Assembly: GCA_964058805.1 (NCBI GenBank)
Contig: CAXKVV010002167.1
Coordinates: forward strand, 124,001-188,000
Source of the DNA: Schoenoplectus triqueter
Lineage: Eukaryota; Streptophyta; Magnoliopsida; Poales; Cyperaceae
Direction of reading: 5' to 3'
DNA: 64,000 nucleotides
In this document: positions 26,496-39,780 of the stretch, piece after piece
Position numbering within the stretch: the first letter of the stretch is position 1
Layout: each line of letters starts with the position of its first letter
Position numbers and translations under genes: made by a program
Notes under the pieces: generated by a model
Told to the model about the DNA's origin: nothing
The model's input: only the letters and a program-made list of their open reading frames with translations
Databases searched by the model: none

Positions 26496-28877
26496 GTCCG
26501 GGCGCGCAAAACTTGAAAGCGGGAAAGGACGCCCTCGGTAACGCCGAAAACGAATCCGGGCGCGCAAAACATGCAAACGGGATCCGACGACCTCGGCACC
26601 GCCGAAAACGAGTCCGGGCGCGCAAAACATTAAAACGGGACCCGACGGCCTCGGCAACGTCGAAAACGTGTCCGGGCGCGCAAAACAAGAAAAAACAGGA
26701 CTCGTCCACGTCGGCACCGCCGAAAACGAGTACGGGCGCGCAAAACATGAAAACGGCTCCCGACGACCTCTGCAACGCCCAAAACGTGTCCGGGCACGAA
26801 AAACTTGAAAAAGGGAAAGGACGCCCTCGGTACCGCCGAAAATGAGTCCGTGCGCGCAAAACAAGAAAACGGGACCCGACGCCCTCGGCACCGCCGTAAA
26901 CGAGTCCGGGCGCGCAAAACTTGAAAACGGGAAAGGACGCCCTCGGTAACGGCGAAAACGAGTTGGGGCGCGCAAAACATGAAAACTGGACCCGACGACC
27001 TCGGCACCGCCGAATACGAGTCCGGGCGCGTAAAACATGCAAACGGGATCCGACGACCTCGGCACCGCCGAAAACGAGTCCGGGCGCGTAAAACATGAAA
27101 ACGGGACCCGACGACCTCGGCACCGCCGAATACGAGTCCGGGCGCGTAAAACATGAAAACGGGACCCGACGACCTCGGCAACGCCGAAAACGTGTCCGGG
27201 CGCGCAAAACAAGAAAACGGGACCCGACGACGTCGGCACCGCCGAAAACGAGTCCGGGCGCGCAAAACATGAAAACAGCACCCGACGACCTCGGCAACGC
27301 CCAAAAGGTGTCCTAGTGCGCAAAACTCGAAAACAGGAAAGGACGCCCTCGGTACCGCCGAAAACGAGTCCGGGCGCGCAAAACATGAAAACGGGACTCG
27401 ACGCCCTCGGCTACGCCCAAAACGTGTCCGGGCGCGCAAAACTCAAAAACGGGACAGGACGCCCTCGGTACCGCCGAAAACGTGTCCGGGCGCGCAAAAC
27501 ATGAAAGCGGGACACGACGCCCTCGGCACCGCCGTAAACGAGTCCGGGCGCGCAAAACTTGAAAGCGGGAAAGGACGCCCTCGGTAACGCCGAAAACGAA
27601 TCCGGGCGCGCAAAACATGCATACGGGATCCGACGACCTCGGCACCGCCGAAAACGAGTCCGGGCGCACAAAATATTAAAACGGGACCCGACGGCCTCGG
27701 CAACGTCGAAAACGTGTCCGGGCGCGCAAAACAAGAAAACGGGACCCGTCCACGTCGGCACCGCCAAAAACGATTACGGGCGCGCAAAACATGAAAACGG
27801 CACCCGACGACCTCGGCAACGCCCAAAACGTGTTCGGGCACGAAAAACTTGAAAAAGGGAAAGGACGCCCTCGGTACCGCCAAAAATGAGTCCGGGCGCG
27901 CAAAACAAGAAAACGGGACCGGACGACGTCGGCGCCGCCGAAAATGATTCTGGGCGCGCAAAACATGCAAAACGGGACCCGACGACCTCGGCAACGCCCC
28001 AAAACGTGTCCGGGCGCGCAAAACTCGAAAACAGGACAGGACGCCCTCGGCACCGCCGAAAACGAGTCCGGGCGCGCAAAACAAGAAAACGGGACCCGAC
28101 GCCCTCGGCACCGCCGTAAACGAGTCCGGAAGCGCAAAACTTGAAAACGGGTAAGGACGCCCTCGGCACCGCCGTAAACGAGTCCGGGCGCGCAAAACTT
28201 GAAAACGGGAAAGGACGCCCTCGATAACGGCGAAAACGAGTCCGGGCGCGCAAAACATGAAAACGGGACCCGACGACCTCGGCACCGCCGAATACGAGTC
28301 CGGGCGCGCAAAACATGAAAACGGGTCCCGACGAACTCGGCAACGCCGAAAACGTGTCCGGGCGCGCAAAACAAGAAAACGGGACCCGACGACGTCGGCA
28401 CCGCCGAAAACGAGTCCGGGCGCGCAAAACATTAAAATGGCACCCGACGACCTCGGCAACGCCCAAAAGGTGTCCTAGTGCGCAAAACTCGAAAACGGGA
28501 AAGGACGCCCTCGGTACCGCCGAAAATGAGTCCGGGCGCGCAAAACAAGAAAACGGGACCCGACGACGTCGGCACCGCCGAAAACGAGTCCGGGCGCGCA
28601 AAACATGAAAACGGCACCCGACGACCTCGGCAACGCCCAAAACGTGTCCGAGCGCGCAAAACCCGAAAACGGGACAGGACGCCCTCGGTACCGCCGAAAA
28701 CGAGTCCGGGCGCGCAAAACATGAAAACGGGACTCGACGCCCTCGGCTACGCCCAAAACGTGTCCGGGCGCGCAAAACTCAAAAACGGGACAGGACGCCC
28801 TCGGTACCGCCGAAAACGTGTCCGGGCGCGCAAAACATGAAAACGGGACCCGACGCCCTCGGCACCGCCGTAAACGA
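26496..28877 (+). repeat. Rearranged segment: 18- and 23-monomer units
   Basis: The first unit (26,496-27,541) reads m1-m6 with a +2 A insertion in m4 near 26,692, then m10, m11, m12, m2, m12, m13-m16, m20-m22. Marker variants gttggggcgcgc, aaactggaccc and gcgcgtaaaac appear. The second (27,542-28,877, 23 monomers) has an extra m10/m11-type monomer near 28,130-28,190 with the box gtccggaagcgc, and a one-base insertion catgcaaaacggg near 27,966. Related copies lie at 33.2-35.2 and 37.1-39.1 kb. Confidence 0.78.
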
Positions 28878-31800
28878 GTCCGGGCGCGCAAAACTTGAAA
28901 GCGGGAAAGGACGCCCTCGGTAACGCCGAAAACGAATCCGGGCGCGCAAAACATGCAAACGGGATCCGACGACCTCGGCACCGCCGAAAACGAGTCCGGG
29001 CGCGCAAAACATTAAAACGGGACCCGACGGCCTCGGCAACGTCGAAAACGTGTCCGGGCGCGCAAAACAAGAAAACGGGACCCGTCCACGTCGACACCGC
29101 CGAAAACGAGTACGGGCGCGCAAAACATGAAAACGGCACCCGACGACCTCGGCAACGCCCAAAACGTGTCCGGGCACGAAAAACTTGAAAAAGGGAAAGG
29201 ACGCCCTCGGTACCGCCGAAAATGATTCCGGGCGCGCAAAACATGAAAACGGGACCCGACGACCTCGGCAACGCCCCAAAACGTGTCCGGGCGCGCAAAA
29301 CTCGAAAACGGGACAGGACGCCCTCGGCACCGCCGAAAACGAGTCCGGGCGCGCAAAACAAGAAAACGGGACACGACGCCCTCGGCACCGCCGTAAACGA
29401 GTCCGGGCGCGCAAAACTTGAAAACGGGAAAGGACGCCCTCGGTAACGGCGAAAACGAGTCAGGGCGCGCAAAACATGAAAACGGGACCCGACAACCTCG
29501 GCACCGCCGAATACGAGTCCGGGCGCGCAAAACATGAAAACGGGTCCCGACAAACTCGGCAACGCCGAAAACGTGTCCGGGCGCGCAAAACAAGAAAACG
29601 GGACCCGACGACGTCGGCACCGCCGAAAACGAGTCCGGGCGCGCAAAACATTAAAACGGCACCCGACGACCTCGGCAACGCCCAAAAGGTGTCCTAGTGC
29701 GCAAAACTCGAAAACGGGAAAGGACGCCCTCGGTACCGCCGAAAATGAGTCCGGGCGCGCAAAACAAGAAAACGGGACCCGACGACGTCGGCACCGCCGA
29801 AAACGAGTCCGGGCGCGCAAAACATGAAAACTGCACCCGACGACCTCGGCAACGCCCAAAACGTGTCCGAGCGCGCAAAACCCGAAAACGGGACAGGACG
29901 CCCTCGGTACCGCCGAAAACGAGTCCGGGCGCGCAAAACATGAAAACGGGACTCGACGCCCTCGGCTACGCCCAAAACGTGTCCGGGCGCGCAAAACTCA
30001 AAAACGGGACAGGACGCCCTCGGTACCGCCGAAAACGTGTCCGGGCGCGCAAAACATGAAAACGGGACACGACGCCCTCGGCACCGCCGTAAACGAGTCC
30101 GGGCGCGCAAAACTTGAAAGCGGGAAAGGACGCCCTCGGTAACGCCGAAAACGAATCCGGGCGCGCAAAACATGCAAACGGGATCCGACGACCTCGGCAC
30201 CGCCGAAAACGAGTCCGGGCGCACAAAATATTAAAACGGGACCCGACGGCCTCGGCAACGTCGAAAACGTGTCCGGGCGCGCAAAACAAGAAAACGGGAC
30301 CCGTCCACGTCGGCACCGCCAAAAACGAGTACGGGCGCGCAAAACATGAAAACGGCACCCGACGACCTCGGCAACGCCCAAAACGTGTCCGGGCACGAAA
30401 AACTTGAAAAAGGGAAAGGACGCCCTCGGTACCGCCGAAAATGAGTCCGGGCGCGCAAAACAAGAAAACGGGACCGGACGACGTCGGCGCCGCCGAAAAT
30501 GATTCTGTGCGCGCAAAACATGAAAACGGGACCCGACGACCTCGGCAACGCCCCAAAACGTGTCCGGGCGCGCAAAACTCGAAAACGGGACAGGACGCCC
30601 TCGGCACCGCCGAAAACGAGTCCGGGTGGGCAAAACAAGAAAACGGGACCCGACGCCCTCGGCACCGCCGTAAACGAGTCCGGGCGCGCAAAACTTGAAA
30701 ACGGGAAAGGACGCCCTCGGTAACGGCGAAAACGAGTCCGGGCGCGCAAAACATGAAAACGGGACCCGACGACCTCGGCACCGCCGAATACGAGTCCGGG
30801 CGCGCAAAACATGAAAACAGGTCCCGACGAACTCGGCAACGCCGAAAACGTGTCCGGGCGCGCAAAACAAGAAAACGGGACCCGACGACGTCAGCACCGC
30901 CGAAAACGAGTCCGGGCGCGCAAAACATGAAAACAGCACCCGACGACCTCGGCAACGCCCAAAAGGTGTCCTAGTGCGCAAAACTCGAAAACGGGAAAGG
31001 ACGCCCTCGGTACCGCCGAAAACGAGTCCGGGCGCGCAAAACAAGAAAACGGGACCCGACGACCTCGGCACCGCCGAAAACGAGTCCGGGCGCGCAAAAC
31101 ATGAAAACGGCACCCGACGACCTCGGCAACGCCCAAAACGTGTCCGAGCGCGCAAAACTCGAAAACGGGACAGGACGCCCTCGGTACCGCCGAAAACGAG
31201 TCCGGGCGCGCAAAACATGAAAACGGGACTCGACGCCCTCGGCTACGCCCAAAACGTGTCCGGGCGCGCAAAACTCAAAAACGGGACAGGACGCCCTCGA
31301 TACCGCCGAAAACGTGTCCGGCGCGCAAAACATGAAAACGGGACCCGACGCCCTCGGCACCGCCGTAAACGAGTCCGGGCGCGCAAAACTTGAAAGCGGG
31401 AAAGGACGCCCTCGGTAACGCCGAAAACGAATCCGGGCGCGCAAAACATGCAAACGGGATCCGACGACCTCGGCACCGCCGAAAACGAGTCCGGGCGCGC
31501 AAAACATTAAAACGGGACCCGACGGCCTCGGCAACGTCGAAAACGTGTCCAGGCGCGCAAAACAAGAAAACGGGACCCGTCCACGTCGGCTCCGCCGAAA
31601 ACGAGTACGGGCGCGCAAAACATGAAAACGGCACCCGACGACCTCGGCAACGCCCAAAACGTGTCCGGGCACGAAAAACTTGAAAAAGGGAAAGGACGCC
31701 CTCGGTACCGCCGAAAATGAGTCCGGGCGCGCAAAATAAGAAAACGGGACCCGACGACGTCGGCGCCGCCGAAAATGATTCTGGGCGCGCAAAACATGAA

Positions 31801-31939
31801 AACGGGACCCGACGACCTCGGAAACGCCCCAAAACGTGTCCGGGCGCGCAAAACTCGAAAACGGGACAGGACGCCCTCGGCACCGCCGAAAACGAGTCCG
31901 GGCGCGCAAAACAAGAAAACGGGACCCGACGCCCACGGC
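28878..31939 (+). repeat. 21- and 22-monomer HORs of mixed haplotype
   Basis: The unit at 28,878 (1,219 bp) lacks m7, because m6 joins m8 at about 29,221. The unit at 30,097 (1,276 bp) has beta-like states (gggtgggc, acaggtccc, cagcaccc, gtccggcgcgc) and shares the rare m2-m3 box gcgcacaaaatatt with 27,542. The unit at 31,373 has gtcggctccgcc in m4 but otherwise older alpha-like states. Confidence 0.8.
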
Positions 31940-34900
31940 ACCGCCGTAAACGAGTCCGGGCGCGCAAAACTTGAAAACGGGAAAGGACGCCCTCGGTAAC
32001 GGCGAAAACGAGTCCGGGGGCGCAAAACATGAAAACGGGACCCGACGACCTCGGCACCGCCGAATACGAGTCCGGGCGCGCCAAACATGAAAACGGGTCC
32101 CGACGAACTCGGCAACGCCGAAAACGTGTCCGGGCGCGCAAAACAAGAAAACGGGACCCGACGACGTCGGCACCGCCGAAAACGAGTCCGGGCGCGCAAA
32201 ACATTAAAACAGCACCCGACGACCTCGGCAACGCCCAAAAGGTGTCCTTGTGCGCAAAACTCGAAAACGGGAAAGGACGCCCTCGGTACCGCCGAAAATG
32301 AGTCCGGGCGCGCAAAACAAGAAAACGGGACCCGACGACGTCGGCACCGCCGAAAACGAGTCCGGGCGCGCAAAACATGAAAACGGCACCCGACGACCTC
32401 GGCAACGCCCAAAACGTGTCCGAGCGCGCAAAACCCGAAAACGGGACAGGACGCCCTCGGTACCGCCGAAAACGAGTCCGGGCGCGCAAAACATGAAAAC
32501 GGGACTCGACGCCCTCGGCTACGCCTAAAACGTGTCCGGGCGCGCAAAACTCAAAAACGGGACAGGACGCCCTCGGTACCCCCGAAAACGTGTCCGGGCG
32601 CGCAAAACATGAAAACGGGACCCGACGCCCTCGGCACCGCCGTAAACGAGTCCGGGCGCGCAAAACTTGAAAGCGGGAAAGGACGCCCTCGATAACGCCG
32701 AAAACGAATCCGGGCGCGCAAAACATGCAAACGGGATCCGACGACCACGGCACCGCCGAAAACGAGTCCGGGCGCGAAAAACATTAAAACGGGACCCGAC
32801 GGCCTCGGCAACGTCGAAAACGTGTCCGGGCGCGCAAAACAAGAAAACGGGACCCGTCCACGTCGGCACCGCCGAAAATGAGTACGGGCGCGCAAAACAT
32901 GAAAACGGCACCCGACGACCTCGGCAACGCCCAAAACGTGTCCGGGCACGAAAAACTTGAAAAAGGGAAAGGACGCCCTCGGTACCGCCGAAAATGAGTC
33001 CGTGCGCGCAAAACAAGAAAACAGGACCCGACGACGTCGGCGCCGCCGAAAATGATTCCGGGCGCGCAAAACATGAAAACGGGACCCGACGACCTCGGCA
33101 ACGCCCCAAAACGTGTCCGGGCGCGCAAAACTCGAAAACGGGACAGGACGCCCTCGGCACCGCCGAAAACGAGTCCGGGCGCGCAAAACAAGAAAACTGG
33201 ACCCGACGCCCTCGGCACCGCCGTAAACGAGTCCGGGCGCGCAAAACTTGAAAACGGGAAAGGACGCCCTCGGTAACGGCGAAAACGAGTTGGGGCGCGC
33301 AAAACATGAAAACTGGACCCGACGACCTCGGCACCGCCGAATACGAGTCCGGGCGCGTAAAACATGCAAACGGGATCCGACGACCTCGGCACCGCCGAAA
33401 ACGAGACCGGGCGCGCAAAACTTGAAAAAGGGAAAGGACGCCCTCGGTAACGGCGAAAACGAGTCCGGGCGCGCAAAACATGTAAACTGGACCCGACGAC
33501 CTCGGCACCGCCGAATACGAGTCCGGGCGCGTAAAACATGAAAACGGGACCCGACGACCTCGGCAACGCCGAAAACGTGTCCGGGCGCGCAAAACAAGAA
33601 AACGGGACCCGACGACGTCGGCACCACCGAAAACGAGTCCGGGCGCGCAAAACATGAAAACAGCAGCCGACGACCTCGGCAACGCCCAAAAGGTGTCCTA
33701 GTGCGCAAAACTCGAAAACGGGAAAGGACGCCCTCGGTACCGCCGAAAACGAGTCCGGGCGCGCAAAACATGAAAACGGGACTCGACGCCCTCGGCTACG
33801 CCCAAAACGTGTCCGGGCGCGCAAAACTCAAAAACGGGACAGGACGCCCTCGGTACCGCCGAAAACGTGTCCGGGCGCGCAAAACATGAAAACGGGACCC
33901 GACGCCCTCGGCACCGCCGTAAACGAGTCCGGGCGCGCAAAACTTGAAAGCGGGAAAGGACGCCCTCGGTAACGCCGAAAACGAATCCGGGCGCGCAAAA
34001 CATGCATACGGGATCCGACGACCTCGGCACCGCCGAAAACGAGTCCGGGCAAACAAAACATTAAAACGGGACCCGACGGCCTCGGCAACGTCGAAAACGT
34101 GTCCGGGCGCGCAAAACAAGAAAACGGGACCCGTCCACGTCGGCACCGCCGAAAACGAGTACGGGCGCGCAAAACATGAAAACGGCACCCGACGACCTCG
34201 GCAACGCCCAAAACGTGTCCGGGCACGAAAAACTTGAAAAAGGGAAAGGACGCCCTCGGTACCGCCGAAAATGAGTCCGGGCGCGCAAAACAAGAAAACG
34301 GGACCGGACGACGTCGGCGCCGCCGAAAATGATTCTGGGCGCGCAAAACATGCAAAACGGGACCCGACGACCTCGGCAACGCCCCAAAACGTGTCCGGGC
34401 GCGCAAAACTCGAAAACGGGACAGGACGCCCTCGGCACCGCCGAAAACGAGTCCGGGCGCGCAAAACAAGAAAACGGGACCCGACGCCCTCGGCACCGCC
34501 GTAAACGAGTCCGGAAGCGCAAAACTTGAAAACGGGAAAGGACGCCCTCGGCACCGCCGTAAACGAGTCCGGGCGCGCAAAACTTGAAAACGGGAAAGGA
34601 CGCCCTCGATAACGGCGAAAACGAGTCCGGGCGCGCAAAACATGAAAACGGGACCCGACGACCTCGGCACCGCCGAATACGAGTCCGGGCGCGCAAAACA
34701 TGAAAACGGGTCCCGACGAACTCGGCAACGCCGAAAACGTGTCCGGGCGCGCAAAACAAGAAAACGGGACCCGACGACGTCGGCACCGCCGAAAACGAGT
34801 CCGGGCGCGCAAAACATTAAAACGGCACCCGACGACCTCGGCAACGCCCAAAAGGTGTCCTAGTGCGCAAAACTCGAAAACGGGAAAGGACGCCCTCGGT

Positions 34901-35829
34901 ACCGCCGAAAATGAGTCCGGGCGCGCAAAACAAGAAAACGGGACCCGACGACGTCGGCACCGCCGAAAACGAGTCCGGGCGCGCAAAACATGAAAACGGC
35001 ACCCGACGACCTCGGCAACGCCCAAAACGTGTCCGAGCGCGCAAAACCCGAAAACGGGACAGGACGCCCTCGGTACCGCCGAAAACGAGTCCGGGCGCGC
35101 AAAACATGAAAACGGGACTCGACGCCCTCGGCTACGCCCAAAACGTGTCCGGGCGCGCAAAACTCAAAAACGGGACAGGACGCCCTCGGTACCGCCGAAA
35201 ACGTGTCCGGGCGCGCAAAACATGAAAACGGGACCCGACGCCCTCGGCACCGCCGTAAACGAGTCCGGGCGCGCAAAACTTGAAAGCGGGAAAGGACGCC
35301 CTCGGTAACGCCGAAAACGAATCCGGGCGCGCAAAACAAGCAAACGGGATCCGACGACCTCGGCACCGCCGAAAACGAGTCCGGGCGCGCAAAACATTAA
35401 AACGGGACCCGACGGCCTCGGCAACGTCGAAAACGTGTCCGGGCGCGCAAAACAAGAAAACGGGACCCGTCCACGTCGGCACCGCCGAAAACGAGTACGG
35501 GCGCGCAAAACATGAAAACGGCACCCGACGACCTCGGCAACGCCCAAAACGTGTCCGGGCACGAAAAACTTGAAAAAGGGAAAGGACGCCCTCGGTACCG
35601 CCGAAAATGAGTCCGGGCGCGCAAAACAAGAAAACGGGACCCGACGACGTCGGCGCCGCCGAAAATGATTCCGTGCGCGCAAAACATGAAAACGGGACCC
35701 GACGACCTCGGCAACGCCCCAAAACGTGTCCGGGCGCGCAAAACTCGAAAACGGGACAGGACGCCCTCGGCACCGCCGAAAACGAGTCCGGGCGCGCAAA
35801 ACAAGAAAACGGGACCCGACGCCCTCGGC
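31940..35829 (+). repeat. 3,890-bp tandem duplication, left copy
   Basis: About 67 monomers (22+22+23). Shared private markers with the right copy are gggcgcgccaaac near 32,077, ggtacccccg near 32,575, gttggggcgcgc near 33,290, gagaccggg near 33,403, catgtaaac near 33,480, gggcaaacaaaac near 34,048 and gtccggaagcgc near 34,508. The unit at 32,650 has lost m17-m19 but gained m2, m11, m12, so it still has 22 monomers. The boundaries are approximate. Confidence 0.83.
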
Positions 35830-38800
35830 ACCGCCGTAAACGAGTCCGGGCGCGCAAAACTTGAAAACGGGAAAGGACGCCCTCGGTAACGGCGAAAACG
35901 AGTCCGGGGGCGCAAAACATGAAAACGGGACCCGACGACCTCGGCACCGCCGAATACGAGTCCGGGCGCGCCAAACATGAAAACGGGTCCCGACGAACTC
36001 GGCAACGCCGAAAACGTGTCCGGGCGCGCAAAACAAGAAAACGGGACCCGACGACGTCGGCACCGCCGAAAACGAGTCCGGGCGCGCAAAACATTAAAAC
36101 AGCACCCGACGACCTCGGCAACGCCCAAAAGGTGTCCTTGTGCGCAAAACTCGAAAACGGGAAAGGACGCCCTCGGTACCGCCGAAAATGAGTCCGGGCG
36201 CGCAAAACAAGAAAACGGGACCCGACGACGTCGGCACCGCCGAAAACGAGTCCGGGCGCGCAAAACATGAAAACGGCACCCGACGACCTCGGCAACGCCC
36301 AAAACGTGTCCGAGCGCGCAAAACCCGAAAACGGGACAGGACGCCCTCGGTACCGCCGAAAACGAGTCCGGGCGCGCAAAACATGAAAACGGGACTCGAC
36401 GCCCTCGGCTACGCCTAAAACGTGTCCGGGCGCGCAAAACTCAAAAACGGGACAGGACGCCCTCGGTACCCCCGAAAACGTGTCCGGGCGCGCAAAACAT
36501 GAAAACGGGACCCGACGCCCTCGGCACCGCCGTAAACGAGTCCGGGCGCGCAAAACTTGAAAGCGGGAAAGGACGCCCTCGATAACGCCGAAAACGAATC
36601 CGGGCGCGCAAAACATGCAAACGGGATCCGACGACCACGGCACCGCCGAAAACGAGTCCGGGCGCGAAAAACATTAAAACGGGACCCGACGGCCTCGGCA
36701 ACGTCGAAAACGTGTCCGGGCGCGCAAAACAAGAAAACGGGACCCGTCCACGTCGGCACCGCCGAAAATGAGTACGGGCGCGCAAAACATGAAAACGGCA
36801 CCCGACGACCTCGGCAACGCCCAAAACGTGTCCGGGCACGAAAAACTTGAAAAAGGGAAAGGACGCCCTCGGTACCGCCGAAAATGAGTCCGTGCGCGCA
36901 AAACAAGAAAACAGGACCCGACGACGTCGGCGCCGCCGAAAATGATTCCGGGCGCGCAAAACATGAAAACGGGACCCGACGACCTCGGCAACGCCCCAAA
37001 ACGTGTCCGGGCGCGCAAAACTCGAAAACGGGACAGGACGCCCTCGGCACCGCCGAAAACGAGTCCGGGCGCGCAAAACAAGAAAACTGGACCCGACGCC
37101 CTCGGCACCGCCGTAAACGAGTCCGGGCGCGCAAAACTTGAAAACGGGAAAGGACGCCCTCGGTAACGGCGAAAACGAGTTGGGGCGCGCAAAACATGAA
37201 AACTGGACCCGACGACCTCGGCACCGCCGAATACGAGTCCGGGCGCGTAAAACATGCAAACGGGATCCGACGACCTCGGCACCGCCGAAAACGAGACCGG
37301 GCGCGCAAAACTTGAAAAAGGGAAAGGACGCCCTCGGTAACGGCGAAAACGAGTCCGGGCGCGCAAAACATGTAAACTGGACCCGACGACCTCGGCACCG
37401 CCGAATACGAGTCCGGGCGCGTAAAACATGAAAACGGGACCCGACGACCTCGGCAACGCCGAAAACGTGTCCGGGCGCGCAAAACAAGAAAACGGGACCC
37501 GACGACGTCGGCACCACCGAAAACGAGTCCGGGCGCGCAAAACATGAAAACAGCAGCCGACGACCTCGGCAACGCCCAAAAGGTGTCCTAGTGCGCAAAA
37601 CTCGAAAACGGGAAAGGACGCCCTCGGTACCGCCGAAAACGAGTCCGGGCGCGCAAAACATGAAAACGGGACTCGACGCCCTCGGCTACGCCCAAAACGT
37701 GTCCGGGCGCGCAAAACTCAAAAACGGGACAGGACGCCCTCGGTACCGCCGAAAACGTGTCCGGGCGCGCAAAACATGAAAACGGGACCCGACGCCCTCG
37801 GCACCGCCGTAAACGAGTCCGGGCGCGCAAAACTTGAAAGCGGGAAAGGACGCCCTCGGTAACGCCGAAAACGAATCCGGGCGCGCAAAACATGCATACG
37901 GGATCCGACGACCTCGGCACCGCCGAAAACGAGTCCGGGCAAACAAAACATTAAAACGGGACCCGACGGCCTCGGCAACGTCGAAAACGTGTCCGGGCGC
38001 GCAAAACAAGAAAACGGGACCCGTCCACGTCGGCACCGCCGAAAACGAGTACGGGCGCGCAAAACATGAAAACGGCACCCGACGACCTCGGCAACGCCCA
38101 AAACGTGTCCGGGCACGAAAAACTTGAAAAAGGGAAAGGACGCCCTCGGTACCGCCGAAAATGAGTCCGGGCGCGCAAAACAAGAAAACGGGACCGGACG
38201 ACGTCGGCGCCGCCGAAAATGATTCTGGGCGCGCAAAACATGCAAAACGGGACCCGACGACCTCGGCAACGCCCCAAAACGTGTCCGGGCGCGCAAAACT
38301 CGAAAACGGGACAGGACGCCCTCGGCACCGCCGAAAACGAGTCCGGGCGCGCAAAACAAGAAAACGGGACCCGACGCCCTCGGCACCGCCGTAAACGAGT
38401 CCGGAAGCGCAAAACTTGAAAACGGGAAAGGACGCCCTCGGCACCGCCGTAAACGAGTCCGGGCGCGCAAAACTTGAAAACGGGAAAGGACGCCCTCGAT
38501 AACGGCGAAAACGAGTCCGGGCGCGCAAAACATGAAAACGGGACCCGACGACCTCGGCACCGCCGAATACGAGTCCGGGCGCGCAAAACATGAAAACGGG
38601 TCCCGACGAACTCGGCAACGCCGAAAACGTGTCCGGGCGCGCAAAACAAGAAAACGGGACCCGACGACGTCGGCACCGCCGAAAACGAGTCCGGGCGCGC
38701 AAAACATTAAAACGGCACCCGACGACCTCGGCAACGCCCAAAAGGTGTCCTAGTGCGCAAAACTCGAAAACGGGAAAGGACGCCCTCGGTACCGCCGAAA

Positions 38801-39780
38801 ATGAGTCCGGGCGCGCAAAACAAGAAAACGGGACCCGACGACGTCGGCACCGCCGAAAACGAGTCCGGGCGCGCAAAACATGAAAACGGCACCCGACGAC
38901 CTCGGCAACGCCCAAAACGTGTCCGAGCGCGCAAAACCCGAAAACGGGACAGGACGCCCTCGGTACCGCCGAAAACGAGTCCGGGCGCGCAAAACATGAA
39001 AACGGGACTCGACGCCCTCGGCTACGCCCAAAACGTGTCCGGGCGCGCAAAACTCAAAAACGGGACAGGACGCCCTCGGTACCGCCGAAAACGTGTCCGG
39101 GCGCGCAAAACATGAAAACGGGACCCGACGCCCTCGGCACCGCCGTAAACGAGTCCGGGCGCGCAAAACTTGAAAGCGGGAAAGGACGCCCTCGGTAACG
39201 CCGAAAACGAATCCGGGCGCGCAAAACATGCAAACGGGATCCGACGACCTCGGCACCGCCGAAAACGAGTCCGGGCGCGCAAAACATTAAAACGGGACCC
39301 GACGGCCTCGGCAACGTCGAAAACGTGTCCGGGCGCGCAAAACAAGAAAACGGGACCCGTCCACGTCGGCACCGCCGAAAACGAGTACGGGCGCGCAAAA
39401 CATGAAAACGGCACCCGACGACCTCGGCAACGCCCAAAACGTGTCCGGGCACGAAAAACTTGAAAAAGAGAAAGGACGCCCTCGGTACCGCCGAAAATGA
39501 GTCCGGGCGCGCAAAACAAGAAAACGGGACCCGACGACGTCGGCGCCGCCGAAAATGATTCCGTGCGCGCAAAACATGAAAACGGGACCCGACGACCTCG
39601 GCAACGCCCCAAAACGTGTCCGGGCGCGCAAAACTCGAAAACGGGACAGGACGCCCTCGGCACCGCCGAAAACGAGTCCGGGCGCGCAAAACAAGAAAAC
39701 GGGACCCGACGCCCTCGGCACCGCCGTAAACGAGTCCGGGCGCGCAAAACTTGAAAACGGGAAAGGACGCCCTCGGTAAC
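35830..39780 (+). repeat. 3,890-bp tandem duplication, right copy
   Basis: Repeats the left copy marker for marker at offset 3,890. One difference seen is an A at 35,339 where the copy has T at 39,229 (caag versus catg in m2). The near absence of other differences in the stretches compared implies a recent event, or recent conversion between copies. Confidence 0.83.
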
